A DNA stretch of 64,000 nt from Amycolatopsis tucumanensis (GTDB taxonomy: Bacteria; Actinomycetota; Actinomycetes; Mycobacteriales; Pseudonocardiaceae). Of the stretch, positions 34,137 through 46,400 are shown in pieces (position 1 is the stretch's first letter; each line of letters begins with the position of its first letter). The DNA lies in assembly GCF_021654135.1 (NCBI RefSeq), contig NZ_JAKGSD010000014.1:2416-66415 (forward strand). The letters are read 5' to 3'. The position numbers and the translations under genes were made by a program. A model generated the notes under the pieces. It saw nothing but the letters and a program-made list of their open reading frames with translations, was not told where the DNA came from and did no database searches.

Positions 34137-35819
34137 ATGCCACGCACCCTCTTCGTCGCCCCGGACCAGCGCGGCGCCCTGCCCACCATCCGCGACGCGC
34201 TCGAAGCGGCCGACGACGGCGCGGTCATCTCGATCGCTCCCGGTGAGTACCCCGAGCCGATCTCGATCACACGCCAGCACGTGACGCTGTCGGCGCGCGA
34301 GCCGGGCAGCGTCACCATCAGCTCGCCGTTTCCCGACCAGCCGGTCGTGTCCGTGACCGACAGCCGGGTCGACCTGATCGGGCTGAAGCTGACCTCCGAG
34401 GAGCACGCCGCCATCCGCGTCCGCGGCGGCCAGGTGAAGATCGTCGAATGCACGGCGACGGCCCGGTTCGCGCCGGGCATCGACGTCGCGGCCGCCGACC
34501 GCATCGAGATCCGAAACAGCCACGTCACCGGCTCCCAGTACGGGATCGTCATCGAAGAGTCGGACGGGGTGATCGACCGCTGCGAGATCCGTGAAATCGC
34601 CGACGACGGCGTGATCCTGCGACTCGGCGCGCGGGTGAAGGTCCAGCACACCACGATCGCCGGGTGCGGGTTCCGCGGCGTGTACATGTACCAGGCAGGC
34701 GACTCGAGCCTGGACCGCTGCGACGTCTCGCAGACCGGCGACGCCGGGGTCGCGGTGGCCGACCAGAGCTCGCCAACGATCAGCACGTGCTGGGTGCACG
34801 ACACGCAGGGCGTCGGGATCAGCGTCGGGCGCGGCTGCGGCGGCGTGATCGAGGACTGCCGCGTGGAGAACACCGCCGTGCCGGGCATCCACCTCGCCGA
34901 CGGCGCGCGCACCGAGGTCCGCGAGGGCGATCCGGCGCGCGGCAAGGTCCCGGTGGGCGCGGTCGCGACCACGGGCAACCACCAGGACCTGGAGACCGTC
35001 GACAAACTGCTCGGCGAGCTCGACGGCATGATCGGCCTGGCGAGCGTCAAGGCCGAGGTGCGCGGGCTGATCGACGAGATCCAGGTCAACGAGTGGCGCC
35101 GCAGCGAGGGGTTGTCCGTCGGCACGGTCAGCAACCACCTGGTGTTCGCCGGCGCGCCCGGCACCGGTAAGACCACGGTGGCGCGCATCTACGGCCAGCT
35201 GCTCAAGGCGCTGGGAATCCTGCCAAACGGGCGGTTCAAGGAAGTTTCGCGGCGCGATCTGGTCGGCCAGTACATCGGTCACACCGCGGAGAAGGCGGCC
35301 TCGGCGTTCGAGGAGGCGCGCGGTGGCGTGCTGTTCATCGACGAGGCGTACACGCTGTCCCGCTCCAGCGGCAGCGGCGCCGATTTCGGCCAGGAAGCCA
35401 TCGACACGCTGGTGAAGCTGATGGAGGACCACCGCGACGAGGTCGCCGTGATCGTCGCGGGCTACACCGACGAGATGGCGAAGTTCATGGACGCCAACCC
35501 CGGTCTGGCGTCCCGGTTCAACAAGACGCTGGTCTTCGAGAACTACAGCCCCGAGGAACTTGTCGCGATCAGCTTGCACATGGCCCGCAGCGACGACTAC
35601 CTGCTCGGCCAGGACCTGGACGTGGCACTGCTGGAGTGGTTCGGGCAGATGGAGCGCGACCAGAACTTCGGCAACGCCCGCGAGGCGCGCAAGCTGCTGG
35701 AGCGGATGCGCAAGTCCCAGTCGACGCGGCTGCGTTCGCTGGGTCAGCGCCCGACGAGGGACGACCTGCGGACGTTGTCGCTGGACGACCTGCTGGAGGC
35801 CGTGCGCGGCACGGGTTAG
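34137..35819 (+). CDS. Right-handed beta-helix fused to CbxX/CfqX (EccA/CbbX-type) AAA+ ATPase
   Basis: A 560-residue fusion. Residues ~1-280 form a right-handed beta-helix of NosD/pectate-lyase type, seen as repeated short strands (DRIEIRNSHVTGSQYGIVIEESDGVIDRCEI, VQHTTIAGCGFRGVYMYQAGDSSLDRCDV). Residues ~300-560 are a CbxX/CfqX AAA+ ATPase: Walker A GAPGTGKTT (~338-346), Walker B VLFIDEAYTL (~398-407), a sensor region VIVAGYTDEM and arginine finger NPGLASRF (~455-462). EccA of type VII secretion and the rubisco activase CbbX belong to this AAA+ family. It lies divergent from one SseB gene and 6 bp from the convergent second one. A role in substrate loading or remodelling of the giant protein is inference. 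Confidence 0.88.
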   Translation: MPRTLFVAPDQRGALPTIRDALEAADDGAVISIAPGEYPEPISITRQHVTLSAREPGSVTISSPFPDQPVVSVTDSRVDLIGLKLTSEEHAAIRVRGGQVKIVECTATARFAPGIDVAAADRIEIRNSHVTGSQYGIVIEESDGVIDRCEIREIADDGVILRLGARVKVQHTTIAGCGFRGVYMYQAGDSSLDRCDVSQTGDAGVAVADQSSPTISTCWVHDTQGVGISVGRGCGGVIEDCRVENTAVPGIHLADGARTEVREGDPARGKVPVGAVATTGNHQDLETVDKLLGELDGMIGLASVKAEVRGLIDEIQVNEWRRSEGLSVGTVSNHLVFAGAPGTGKTTVARIYGQLLKALGILPNGRFKEVSRRDLVGQYIGHTAEKAASAFEEARGGVLFIDEAYTLSRSSGSGADFGQEAIDTLVKLMEDHRDEVAVIVAGYTDEMAKFMDANPGLASRFNKTLVFENYSPEELVAISLHMARSDDYLLGQDLDVALLEWFGQMERDQNFGNAREARKLLERMRKSQSTRLRSLGQRPTRDDLRTLSLDDLLEAVRGTG

Positions 35820-35825
35820 CCCAGG

Positions 35826-36752
35826 TCAGGCTCCCGGTGCGGCGCCGTTGCCGGATCGGCCGTCGGCGGGGCCGCCGGCGGCCGCCGCCTCCGCGATCGC
35901 CGACACCAGCTCCGGCACGCTGCTACCGGGCAACGTCAGTTCCATGCTCGTGCCGGGGTTGAAGCACAGCACGTGGTCCTCGCCCGGCCAGTTCAGCAGG
36001 ACGTCCAAAAAGGACACAGTGGCGCGTGGGCCGCCGCCGGGAGCGACGACGTCGAGCACCTGCTCCGAGCTGAACAGCGGCACCACCGGGGTCTCGTCGT
36101 CACCGAGGATCCGCCACGGGAACTCACCGGACTCGATCACCGCCGGGTCCGGGACCGGTTCGGTGGCGGGCAGCACGACGTCGGCGCCGATCAGCGCGAG
36201 CAGGAACGCGTCGAAGTCCAGTTCGGACACCGACTCGCGCAGTCGCTCCTCCAGCTCGTTGACCGGCTGCAGCGCCGCGGCGGCCTCGGCGTCGCCGCCC
36301 AGCTCCTCCAGCACCAGGCGGCGGACCTCGCCCAGCACCTCGTCGACCATCGCGTTCTGCACGTCTTCGACCGGGACCAGCTCCTGACGCCCCTCGGCCA
36401 GGTCCTCCACCTCGCCCAGGACCAGGTACACGCCGATCGGGATGCCCGGGTTCACCACGAGCTGGGCGTGATCGGGGTGGAACTCGCGCAGCCCGCCGAT
36501 GGTGGTCTCGCGCCAGCTGTCGACCACGCCGCCGAGCGCCCAGTCGAGCGACTCCTCCGAGGTGAACACGATGACGTGGTTGCCCTCGGGCATCGGCAGG
36601 CTGATCGGCCACGGGTCCCCCGGCTCCGGGGTGGCCGGCACGTACAGCGGGGCGTCGCGCAGCAGCTGGGCGTAGCGCCGGCTGTCGCTGTCCTGCAGCG
36701 CGGCCAGCATGCCGCTCTCGACCTCGTTGGCCGGGCGCCACTGAAAGTCCAC
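35826..36752 (-). CDS. SseB-family protein, paralogue 2, downstream of the giant gene
   Basis: A 308-residue protein clearly homologous to the SseB protein at 33179-34072: RPANEVESGMLAALQDSDSRRYAQLLRDAPLYVPA, HVIVFTSEESLDWALGG, LVVNPGIPIGVYLVLG, then a second unit with FDAFLLALIGADVVLPATEPV and HVLCFNPGTSMELTLPG. The GTG at 36752 lies eight bases after AAGGAAG; the GTG at 36761 abuts that site. It begins 53 bases after the stop of the giant gene on the same strand, so it is probably co-transcribed with it. The slot directly 3' of a polymorphic toxin is where immunity genes usually lie, so an immunity or chaperone role is possible but unproven; SseB is not an established immunity family. Confidence 0.8.
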   Translation of the reverse strand: MDFQWRPANEVESGMLAALQDSDSRRYAQLLRDAPLYVPATPEPGDPWPISLPMPEGNHVIVFTSEESLDWALGGVVDSWRETTIGGLREFHPDHAQLVVNPGIPIGVYLVLGEVEDLAEGRQELVPVEDVQNAMVDEVLGEVRRLVLEELGGDAEAAAALQPVNELEERLRESVSELDFDAFLLALIGADVVLPATEPVPDPAVIESGEFPWRILGDDETPVVPLFSSEQVLDVVAPGGGPRATVSFLDVLLNWPGEDHVLCFNPGTSMELTLPGSSVPELVSAIAEAAAAGGPADGRSGNGAAPGA

Positions 36753-36805
36753 TCCAGACACTTCCTTCTGCTCGTCGGTCCGCGGTGCACCACCGGCGTC
36801 GGGTC

Positions 36806-37470
36806 TCACGTTACCGCCGGCTTCGTCGTCGTGATGCTCAGGTCGAACTCCTTGCGAACGTACCCGGCGTAGATGTCGACCGGGCGGTCCGCGGCCGGCA
36901 TGGCCCGGAGCTCGTCCTCGGTGTACTCGCTCAGGTCGGCCTTGGCCACCTCGGCATTGACGCGGAAGTAACGCAGCCGGCCGCTGTCGAGCTGGGCGCG
37001 CATCTCCCTGGCGACGCGGCCCTCGTAGCCGCCGCGCTTCTCCATCGCGTCAAGGATGTTGCGCACGTACTGCGGGTGTCCCTGCTCGTAGCCGCCGTTG
37101 ACGTTCAGCCCGGCGCTCGGGCCCTTCGCCTCCACGATCACGTAGTCGCCGTTGCCGTCGCGGTAAACGGAGTCGAAGTGGTTGGCGCCCCGGTCCGGGA
37201 CCTTGACCGGCCGCAGGTCGCCCCGGCCCGACTCCCGGTACTCCTTGCGCAGGTCGCGCACCGCGTGCTCGGCCGCGATGTCGCCGAGCTTGTTGTTCCA
37301 GTGGTTGCTCGACAGGTCGTTGAACCCGGCCTGGTCGAACTTGTCCAGCGGCGTGGTGAACCGGCTGTCCGGCCGGTGCGTGCCCTTGATCGCGTCGTTC
37401 GCCTCGGCCAGGTACTCCTGGAGGCCGGGCCGCCCGGCCGCGAGCAGGTCCGCATCCGCGCGCCGCGCGG
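36806..37470 (-). other. C-terminal PD-(D/E)XK nuclease-like toxin domain
   Basis: The last ~220 residues contain KLGDIAAEHAVRDL (the helix with the conserved Glu), then HFDSVYRDGNGDY (Asp codon near 37172) and VIVEAKG (37121-37141), giving the D...ExK core of restriction-endonuclease-like nucleases, followed by QYVRNIL. A proline-rich spacer (37.85-37.95 kb) precedes the C-terminal region, as in many polymorphic toxins with exchangeable tips. Confidence 0.7.
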
Positions 37471-40400
37471 GCGGCAACGTGTCGCGGCGGCCGACCTTGC
37501 GGCTGCCCTCGATGGTTTCCGACTTCACCGGCGGCGCCTCGGTGTCGTGCACGACGAACCGGCCGTCGGCGAGACGTCGCAGCACCGGGACCTCCACCCC
37601 GCGGTACTTGACGGAGGTGCTCAGGCGCGGGAAGACGCCGTCGGCACCCATCTGCCGCCAGTAGGTGCGGAGGAACTCCGCCGCCTTGTCGCGGTCCGTG
37701 CCGTTGACGATGCTCAGGATTTCCTGGTGGACCTGCGCCTTGCCCGGAGCGGGAACACCGGCGGAATCCGCCCCGCGCAGGTTTTCGTCGAAGCGGTTCC
37801 ACACCGCCCAGTCCTCGCCGCGGCGGCGCGTGCGTGGCGCGACCGGGTTGATGCCCGGGTCGGCGTTGGCCGGCACCGGCGGAACGGACTGCGCCTCGCC
37901 CGGAACCGGCGGTGGCGCCTCCCCGGGCAGCGGCGGAACCCCGTGCACCAGCGGCGCGCCGAGCTCGAGCATCCGGGCGAATACTCCGATGGTGGGCCGG
38001 ACGGTCAGGTCCGGGATGTCCAGCCGGATCTCGCCGTCTTCCCACACCGGCGTGGCCGCCACATACACCCCGTGCTTGACCTGCGGCATCGTCGCCATCA
38101 GCGGCATCCTGGCGTCGGCGAGCGCCGGGAGCAGGTTCTCCAGCGCGGCGACGGTGGCGCGGAGGGCGGGCAGGTGGGACTGGGTCACCTCCAGGCCCGA
38201 CACGGCCCCAAGCACCCGCTGCACGTGGTCGGCGTTGCCGAAGCGCGGCGCGGCCATCAGACCCTGGTGGATGAGCGCGTTCTCCACGGCCAGCATCCAC
38301 CGGGGAGCGGACGGCGACGGCGGGATCTGAAACTCGTTCGGCACGGCCAGCTCGCGCACTCCGTCGGGGAGGTGCAACCGGACGAGGTGATCACCGGTGC
38401 TGGGCATCTCCGTCACCAGGCGCTGCCGGATGATCTCCGGCCGCGCTCCGGCCAGTGCCCGCAGCACCTGGTAAGCCACACCGGTGCGGCTCCCCTCGGC
38501 CTCGAGCCGGCGTGGGTCGAGCGTCTCCATGAACGGCCGTTCGTCGCGACGCCACGGCCAGTGCGGCTGTTCCGCGCTCCGGATCATCGGCCGGTACACC
38601 AGCGGATACGGATTGGCCGGGTGGCGCGGGTCCTGACGCGAGAGAACGGAGTCGAGCAGCTCGCCGAACGCCCGGTGCACGAGCACCATGCCGCTCTTGT
38701 CCGGGGTGTAGTAGAACTCGTGGTCCGCCAGCAGCGCGAGGGCTTCGCCGTTGTCCTGGTTGGCCGCGGTGTAGCCGGCCCGGGCAGCGGCCTGGTCCTG
38801 AGCCAACCGCACGGCGGGGTCCGCGACGCTGCTCCGCTCGGCGGACGGAATCCGGCCCCGCGCAGCCGGCTGGTAGCGCCGCAGGTCGACCGCCTGGCCG
38901 ACGGGCCGGCGCAGGTGATGTTTCCGGACGAGCTCGGCGAGCACGGGAGTCTGTTTCGCGAACGCCCGCACCGCGTCGTCCGGCAGCTCCAGCGGCGTCC
39001 CTTCGGCCCCGGCGGACAGATCACGCGGCGCGGCGTACCGCACGGCGCCGGGGGAGAGCTCGTCCGGGAGTAGCGCCCCCAGACCACGCTCCCACTCCGC
39101 CGCCAGCGCCTCCTCGACAGCCTGCTCCGCGGGAACGTCCGGGTTCGCGTCGACGGCGCGGGCGCGGAAGGTCTCCAGGCCGCGCCGCAGCAGGGCCTGA
39201 TCGCCGCTGACCGCGTGGAACCAGGCGACCAGCTGACGCCGGGCCCGCGGATCGGTCAAGGTCCGGTGGACCTCGCCCAGCTCGCCCAGCTGCTCGGGCT
39301 GGACCTCGGACGTGGCCAGCCCGACGGCCCGGGTGACCCACTCCGCGAGCTCGTGGTCCTGCGCCGCGCGGACGTACTCGGCGGTCGGGGGGAGCTGGCT
39401 GATCGGGCTGCGGGTCGTGCCGCGCAGCGGCACCGGCTTGCCGTCGCCGTCGATCACCAGCACGTCGGTTCCGTACTGCGTCGGGTAGTCAGGGCGGCGT
39501 GTCATGCGCTCCTGGGGCAGCAGCTGCCTGGGCCGGATCCGCGGGCCGATCCCGTACTTCGCGTAGATCTCAACGGTCGCCACGGCGGACTGTGCGGCGT
39601 TCGCGATGCGTGTGGCGCGTTCGCGGGTCCGGTCGGCGACCTCCCGGATCGTGGGCGGCCGCAGCGACACGCGCTTGCCGCTGATCACCTCGTCCGTCAG
39701 CCAGTACAGCGTGCCTTCGTGGTTGATCACGACGACCCCGGCGTGCGGCCCGTGCGGATCCTCGGTGAGCCGGTGCAGCATCACGGCGATCGCCCCGGGC
39801 TTGTCCCGGAGGGCGAACTCGATCGCGCTCGGCGCGTCGACGCCCGGATCCTGGCCGGGATAGGTGCGGAACCGCGCGCCGGTGACCTGTTCCACCCGGC
39901 CCGCGGCGCCCAGCTCGGAGCCGAACGGCTCGCCGTCGCGGATGCCCTGGAAGGCGGCCATCGCGGGGAGCTTGGGGCTGCCGAGGTGGTAGATCGACCG
40001 GGCGGCGAGGAACGTCTCGAACGCCGAGATCCCCGGCCGCCACAACAGGTGGGCCCACTTCTTCGGGTGCACCTTCTTCAGGAACGCGCCGGTCGCGTCG
40101 CTGATAGTCTCCGCAACCTTCTCGAGGGCGCGGGCGATCACCGGCCGCAGCCCGCCCGGCTCGTCGTAGGGTGCGTCGACCTCGGCGCTGGTGTCCGCGG
40201 CGCCGTGCGTGGAGTTCAGCAGGGCGAGCAGATCGGGCCGTACCTCGCCGAGGCGGAGCAGCTGGGCGGGGGTCAGCTTCTCGGCGTCGATCAGTTTCAG
40301 GACGTGATAGATCCACTCCTCGTCGGACATCTTGCTCGCCGGGTACCGCAGCGGTGTCGCGGTGGCCACGTCGGTGGGCAGAACCCCGAGCTCGCGTTCC

Positions 40401-43400
40401 CACATCGTGGTGAGCAGCTCGGCGACGGGGATTCCCTGCGACCGGGCGGTGCTCTGCAGGCTCCGTACCGCCATCGCGAACGCGGCCGGGTCGCCGGTCG
40501 TGTGCGCGAGGGCCCGCAGCTGCAGCCGGGCAGGCCGGTCGTCGACCAGCGAATTGTAGAGAGCGGCGACCTCGGGCGGGAACGACGTGGGGTGGGCCGC
40601 GACATCGTCGTTGATCATCTCGAGGACGTGGATCTGCTCGGCCAGGCTCTTCCAGGCGCCGCGATCGGCCTGGGGGATCGCCTCCAGGTAGCTCCGGGTG
40701 GGCGGACGGGAGCTGAGCTCGGACAGCTCCAGGCCGTTGATCGGCACGGCGGCGGCCACCGCCGCGGACCTGCTCGGTCCGCCGTGAACGATGACGTCGA
40801 GGGCGTACACGCCGTCCTCGTGCCGGTACAACGGTTCGGACGCGGACCTGGCGTGCGCGGGGTCGAGGAACACCGGTGACTGTCCGTCGCGGGCGGCGAT
40901 GGCGGTGACGTGCGGTTCGGCGCCTGCCCGGTGCACCACGACGTAGGCGAACGCGTTGCCGCTGGTGCGCGCCAGGGCGTTTACGACTGTCTGGTAGGCG
41001 GCGTCGATCGCCTCGGCCCGCTGAGCCGGATCCAACCGACGCACGTCGACCAGGCGCTGGAACCGTCCACCACGGTCCTCGATGCGGCCGACCGGCTCGC
41101 TGCCCAGCGGCTTGCCGGGGTCGCCGTCGGCGAACCCGTCGAACGTCCGCCGCGCCGCGACGTCGATGTCGAGGCCGATCCAGTAGTCGTGGAGCACCAT
41201 CGCGGCGTCGGCGTGCGCCAGCGGCCCGGCCGGGTCGGCCGGCCACGGCGCGAGCAGCCGCACCGCACGTGCCAGGTCGTCCGCGGTGCGCTCGCCGTCC
41301 TCGCTCAGCACCGCCTGCGCCATCGCCAGCCGCGAGCCGGGCGAGGGCACCAGGCCACCGCGCTCACCGAGCACCCGCGACGCACGCGCCGGCGGGAACG
41401 GCGATTCGCGCGTGATTGCGCGGACCTCGCCGCGGACGACGTTGTGCGCCGCCCACTCCGGCTCCGGAAGGCTGCGCTGCTCCTCCGTCGTCAGCCGGCG
41501 CAGCTCCTCGCGGGTGGCGAGGTCGAGGAGGTCTTCCTGCTCGGAGAGCAGAGCGCGGGTCAGCGGCTGCAAGTGCGCCTGGGCGATGGCGTCGAAATCC
41601 CGGCCCTCGGGCAGCGCGATCACGACGTCCCCGGCCTGCTCGGCCAGATCGCCCCTCACTGCCGCGTCCCCGTGCTCGGCGACGGCCTCGGCCTGCTGGA
41701 GCGCGAGCACGTCGAGGGTGAGGAGCCGTCCGGCCAGCGGGGCGTCGACGGCCGTCGCCTCGTCCGGGCCGCGCAACCTGCCGCGACGCAGCCGCTCGAG
41801 CCGGGTCTCGTGGCGCAGTTCGTGCCGCGCCTCGCCGAGCGGGCCGGCGAGCTCCAGCATGGCCTGATCCCGCCTGGTGCCGGGGTCCAGCTCGAGCCGG
41901 ATGGTGGCGGACGGCCCGGCGGGACTTCCGGCGAACGCCGGCATCAGACGTGGACCGCGCCGGGTCCTGGCATCGCTGTAGTCCACCACGATCGGCACGC
42001 CCGACAGGTGGGCTTGCAGCTCCCCGTCCGTCCGGGACAGGTGCAACTCGGGCAGCAGCCGCGCGAGAGCGGTCAGTGCGAGGTGGAGCTGCTCGCGGTC
42101 GTGCCGGACTCGTTGCTCAACATCGTCCCCACGGCCGGCGCCGGTTCCCCCGTCCGTCGCAGCAGCACCGTCGTCCACCCGTTGCGGCGCGCCAGCGGTG
42201 TCGGGAACTCCACGGACAGGACCGTCCAGACGCGACCAGTCGCCGAGTCGGTCAGCGTCAGCCCCGGTTCGATCGGCTCCCCGTCCTCCGGCCCCAGTAG
42301 CCGAATCCCCGGGAACGCCGCCAGATCGTCCACCTTGGTCACCTGCAGCGTCGTCATCGCCGTCTCCTTCCCCGTTCTGGTGCCCCTCCGCTGCCGGCGC
42401 CCCGGCGCCGCGCACGTGCCGGTCGAGGTCGGACCACCGCCAGCCCTCCTCCAGCTGCTCGGCGCTGACACCGTGGCGCGCGAACACCTCGGCCGCCGGC
42501 GTGCCGTCCTCGAGGACTTCGCGCAGCTGCGCCACCGTCTGCGGCTCGTGCCAGCCCGCCTCCTCGGCGAACTCCAGCAGGTCGATCACCTGGCGCCGGC
42601 TGTACTCGGCCATCCGCTGCGCGAGGTAGTGCGCGAGCTGGTCGCGGTCCGCCGACATCACCACGCCGTCGTAGGCGTAGCCGCGGCGGAACAGGTCGAG
42701 TGCGATGAAATCCCCGCGCCCGAACCACTTGTTCACCAGCTGGTTCGCCCAGCTGGACAGGCCGCCCGCCAGCACGTGCAGGGCGAAGTTGCGCGGCCTC
42801 GGGTCCGGGCGCATCCCTTCGGTGGTGCCGCGGCTGATCGCGCTGCCGAGGTTGCCTGGTCCCAGCTCGTTGACCAGCAGCGCACGCCCGCTCGGCATGC
42901 CGAACGCGCCGCGGTGGAACACCTCGGTGATCCGGGAGATCAGGTCCAGCGCGGCGTCCACGTCCTCGCCGATGACGACGAAGCTCGAGTCGACGGAGTT
43001 GCGGATCACGCGCGTCGCGCCGCCGGGCTCGCCGGGCACGAACTGGAACAACAGGTGCTGCCGGTGCGCGCCGCGCAGCTTGGCGAACAGCTCCTTGGGG
43101 CCCGGCCGCGACAGCCGGTCGACCTTCAGGAGCAGCTGGTTGTCGCCCCGGTCCTCCGCGTCGGCCAGGTGCCGGACGCGGCGCGTCAGCTCACCGGTCT
43201 CGCGCATCCGGCGGATCTCTTCGAGCAACGTCCCGGGCGGGACCGGTTCGGGGCCGCGCCGGTCGAGGATCTCCCGCGCCTTCGCGCCCAGGACCGCGTC
43301 GTCGAGGTGGGCGGTGAGCAGTGCCCGGAGGCGGGTTTCCGCCGCCTGCGCCTCGGTGGCGGTCGCCCACGCCACGTCGTCCATCGCCCGCGGCGTGGCA

Positions 43401-46400
43401 CCGGCGCCGGGCATTTCCTTGCGCACCTTGACCGCGAACCGCTCGACGGTGGCGCGGGTGGTCACGAACCTCATGGCGCCGTCCGCGGTCCGCTGGGCGG
43501 CCTCCGCGGCCGACTGCCCGGCGGCCGCGGTGTTGCCCTGTTCGAGGCTGACCGCGGCGTTCACCGCGCCACTGCCCGCGGCCTGCCCGAACGCGGCGGC
43601 GGCGAGCTGCCTGCTGCTCCTGCGATGCAGGTAGCGCTCGCGCATGAGGAGGTCGTCGATCTGCCGGTGGACCAACCGCGCCAGGTCGTCCGCGGGCAGG
43701 GTGCCCGCCCACTGCGCGGGCAGGTACGTGAGGAACTCCCGGACGTCGGTCGCGCCCCGCTTGTAGATGCCGGTGTGGCTCGTCATCGGCGCGGCCGTGG
43801 TGGGCAGCTCGTCGGAGACACCGATCGTGATCCGCAGCTCGCCCGGCAGCTTGGGAGTGTGCGGGCGCGGTTTGGCAGTGATGATCACCGTCAGCCCGTC
43901 ACCCTCGCGGATCGCCGCGGCGATCTCCTCCTCGGTGAACGCTTCGCCCGCGGCCTTCCGCTTCGCCTGTTCCGCCGCTGCCACCGCCGTCTCGCGGGCG
44001 ACGCGCTCCGCCGCTGCCGCCTCCGCCCGGGCCGCGGCGAGCTCCGCCTCGCCGGCCTCCTCCGCGGCGGCGACCGCGTTCTTGGCCGCCTCGTGCGCGG
44101 CTGCCGCCTTTTCGGCCGCGATCTCCTCCGCGGTCAGGAACCGGACAGCCTTCACCCCGGGGTGGCTCGCGGCACGGAGGACCATCTCCCCGGCCGCCTG
44201 TGCGATCAGCGCGGCCGGCTCAGCGGGCGCCAGTGGCCGCGCGGCTTCCGCGGGCAGGTGCGCGTCGATCTCCGCGCGCACGCCCCGGACGATCCCGTGC
44301 GCAGCGTCCATCAACCGCAGCGCCGTGTCCGCCGCCTGGATCTTGGCGCCGACGCCGATGATCTCCTGGAACCCCTGCTGCGCCCGGACGCCGTCCTCCC
44401 ACAGCTTGTACGCGAGCATCAGGTCCAGCCAGTTGCGGTGCCGTGCCTTCACCACGCCGCCGCGGGCTCCGCCGCTGCCCGCGACCAGCGGTGCGATCAG
44501 CTCCGGGCTGCCCGCGGCGAGGTTGAAGGCGGTGGTGATCGCGGCTTCCATCGGCAACGTCGCGAAGTGCTCCTTCGCCAGGGTCGCCAGGCTGGGCTGG
44601 ATCCACATCTGCTCGCCCTTGACCACGACGTCGACCAGCTGCTCGGACACGGCGGCCCGGATGGCGTCGGGCCCGGCGGAGTAGGTGTTGGGCGAGACGC
44701 CGATCCAGTAGCGCTGCTCCAGCGTGGGCACGTGCCCGCCCTTGAGGATCTGGTACGAGCGCTCGAGACCTCCCACCACCAGCGAGACCTTCAGCGTCTC
44801 GCCGCTCGGCAGCTCCAGCACGAGCGTGCCGGCGTCCCGGACGGACTGCTTGCCCGCGTCCCGCGCGGCGATCCGCTCGTCCTCCCAGCGCGCCGACCGC
44901 ATCCGCTCGAACGTCCGCTGCAGATCGGTGCTGTACAGGTAGGTTTCCGGGAACTCGCCCGCCGCCAGCTGCGCCGCGATCTCCGCGCCGGCCTGCCCGA
45001 CCAGTTCCTGGAACTCGGCGAGTTCCGCGGTGGTCAGCCGGGCGGGCAGCTCGGCCGGGGGCACGTCCGGCATCCGGTTGCCGGTGAGTTCGGCCAGAGG
45101 CTGCAGCGCCGTGGCGGCTTCGCGTGCACCCTCGGCGATCGAAGTCGCGGTGGGGCCGATGCCGCCGCGCATGAGGGCCGCGTCCTGGAGCGCGAAGTCC
45201 ATCAGCGCGTTGATCAGGTTGGCGTACGCGATGTAGTCCGCGACCGGGCCGAGGACGACGGACCAGCCGAGGTAGACCCCGCGGCCGACGAGGAACACGG
45301 TGCTGAGCCCCTGGCCGGCCAGCAGGGACGCGAGCGTCCCGGCGGCCACACCCGCACCACCGCCGAGCTGCGCCATGAGCGCGGCTCGGATCTGCACCGC
45401 GGCGTCGGGCAGCTCCGACCGGTAGGCGGAGACCTGTGCCTCCAGGATCCGGTCCCGGGCGTCGTCGGCTTCCGCGCGGGTGGCGTCCGGCCGCACCGCG
45501 ACGACCGACTGGGCCGCGTGGACCCACCGCACCGGCACCGCCGCCGGCATCGGCAGGTTCACGCCGTCGGTGGGGTCGGTGCCGTGCTCCCGGACGAACT
45601 CCTCGAGGTCCTCCGCGGTGGAGATGGTCACCCCGAACCGGTCCTCGATCCAGTCGGCCTTCCTGCGCAACCGGAACTCGGCGGCCAGCGGGTGCGTCCC
45701 CGCCTCGATCTCGGCGAGCGAGGGCCCCACGATGGACTGCAGGGTGAACCCGGCGCGGGGCAGCCGGCCGCCCCGCGAGTCTTCGGTGCCCGACCACCAG
45801 TCGACCTTGTCGACGTTGTGGTAGGACCGCTCGACGGCGGCGAGCCGGTCGGGCGGTTCCTGCTCGTGCACGGGGGTGTACAGCGACGCGACCGGGAACT
45901 GGTCGGTCTGCGTCACCGACACGTGGTAGATCCGGTCGTCCAGCACGCCCTTGGCGCCCGGGAACCCGAGGCCCTTCTCGCGCAGGCTGGACAGCCAGTG
46001 CGCGAACCCAGGCGCGGGGTGCTCCTCCGCGGTGCGCAACTGCGCGAGCAGTTTGAGCATCGCGAAGGCGTCGGTGCTCCGGCCGCGGAAGCGGGGGTGC
46101 GTCAGCAGGACGTCCTCGAGGAGGTTGAACCTCGCGTCGCTGCGACTGATCGCCTTGTTCAGCCCGAGACCGTGGTCCTGGCCCGCCGCGTCACCACTCA
46201 CCAGGCGCTTGAGCTCGTCCTCCAGGGTTCGGAGCTCGGCCGCCGCCTGCCGCACCGCCGGGTCGGAGTTGTCCGCGAAGTCGCGAGCCCTCGCGCCGGA
46301 CAGATCCTGCGCGGTCAGGGACCGCACGATCCGCTGGTGGTGCTCGGCGAGGTCGAACAACCGCTGGACGGCGGCGAGGTCGCGTTCGGACAGTCCCGCC

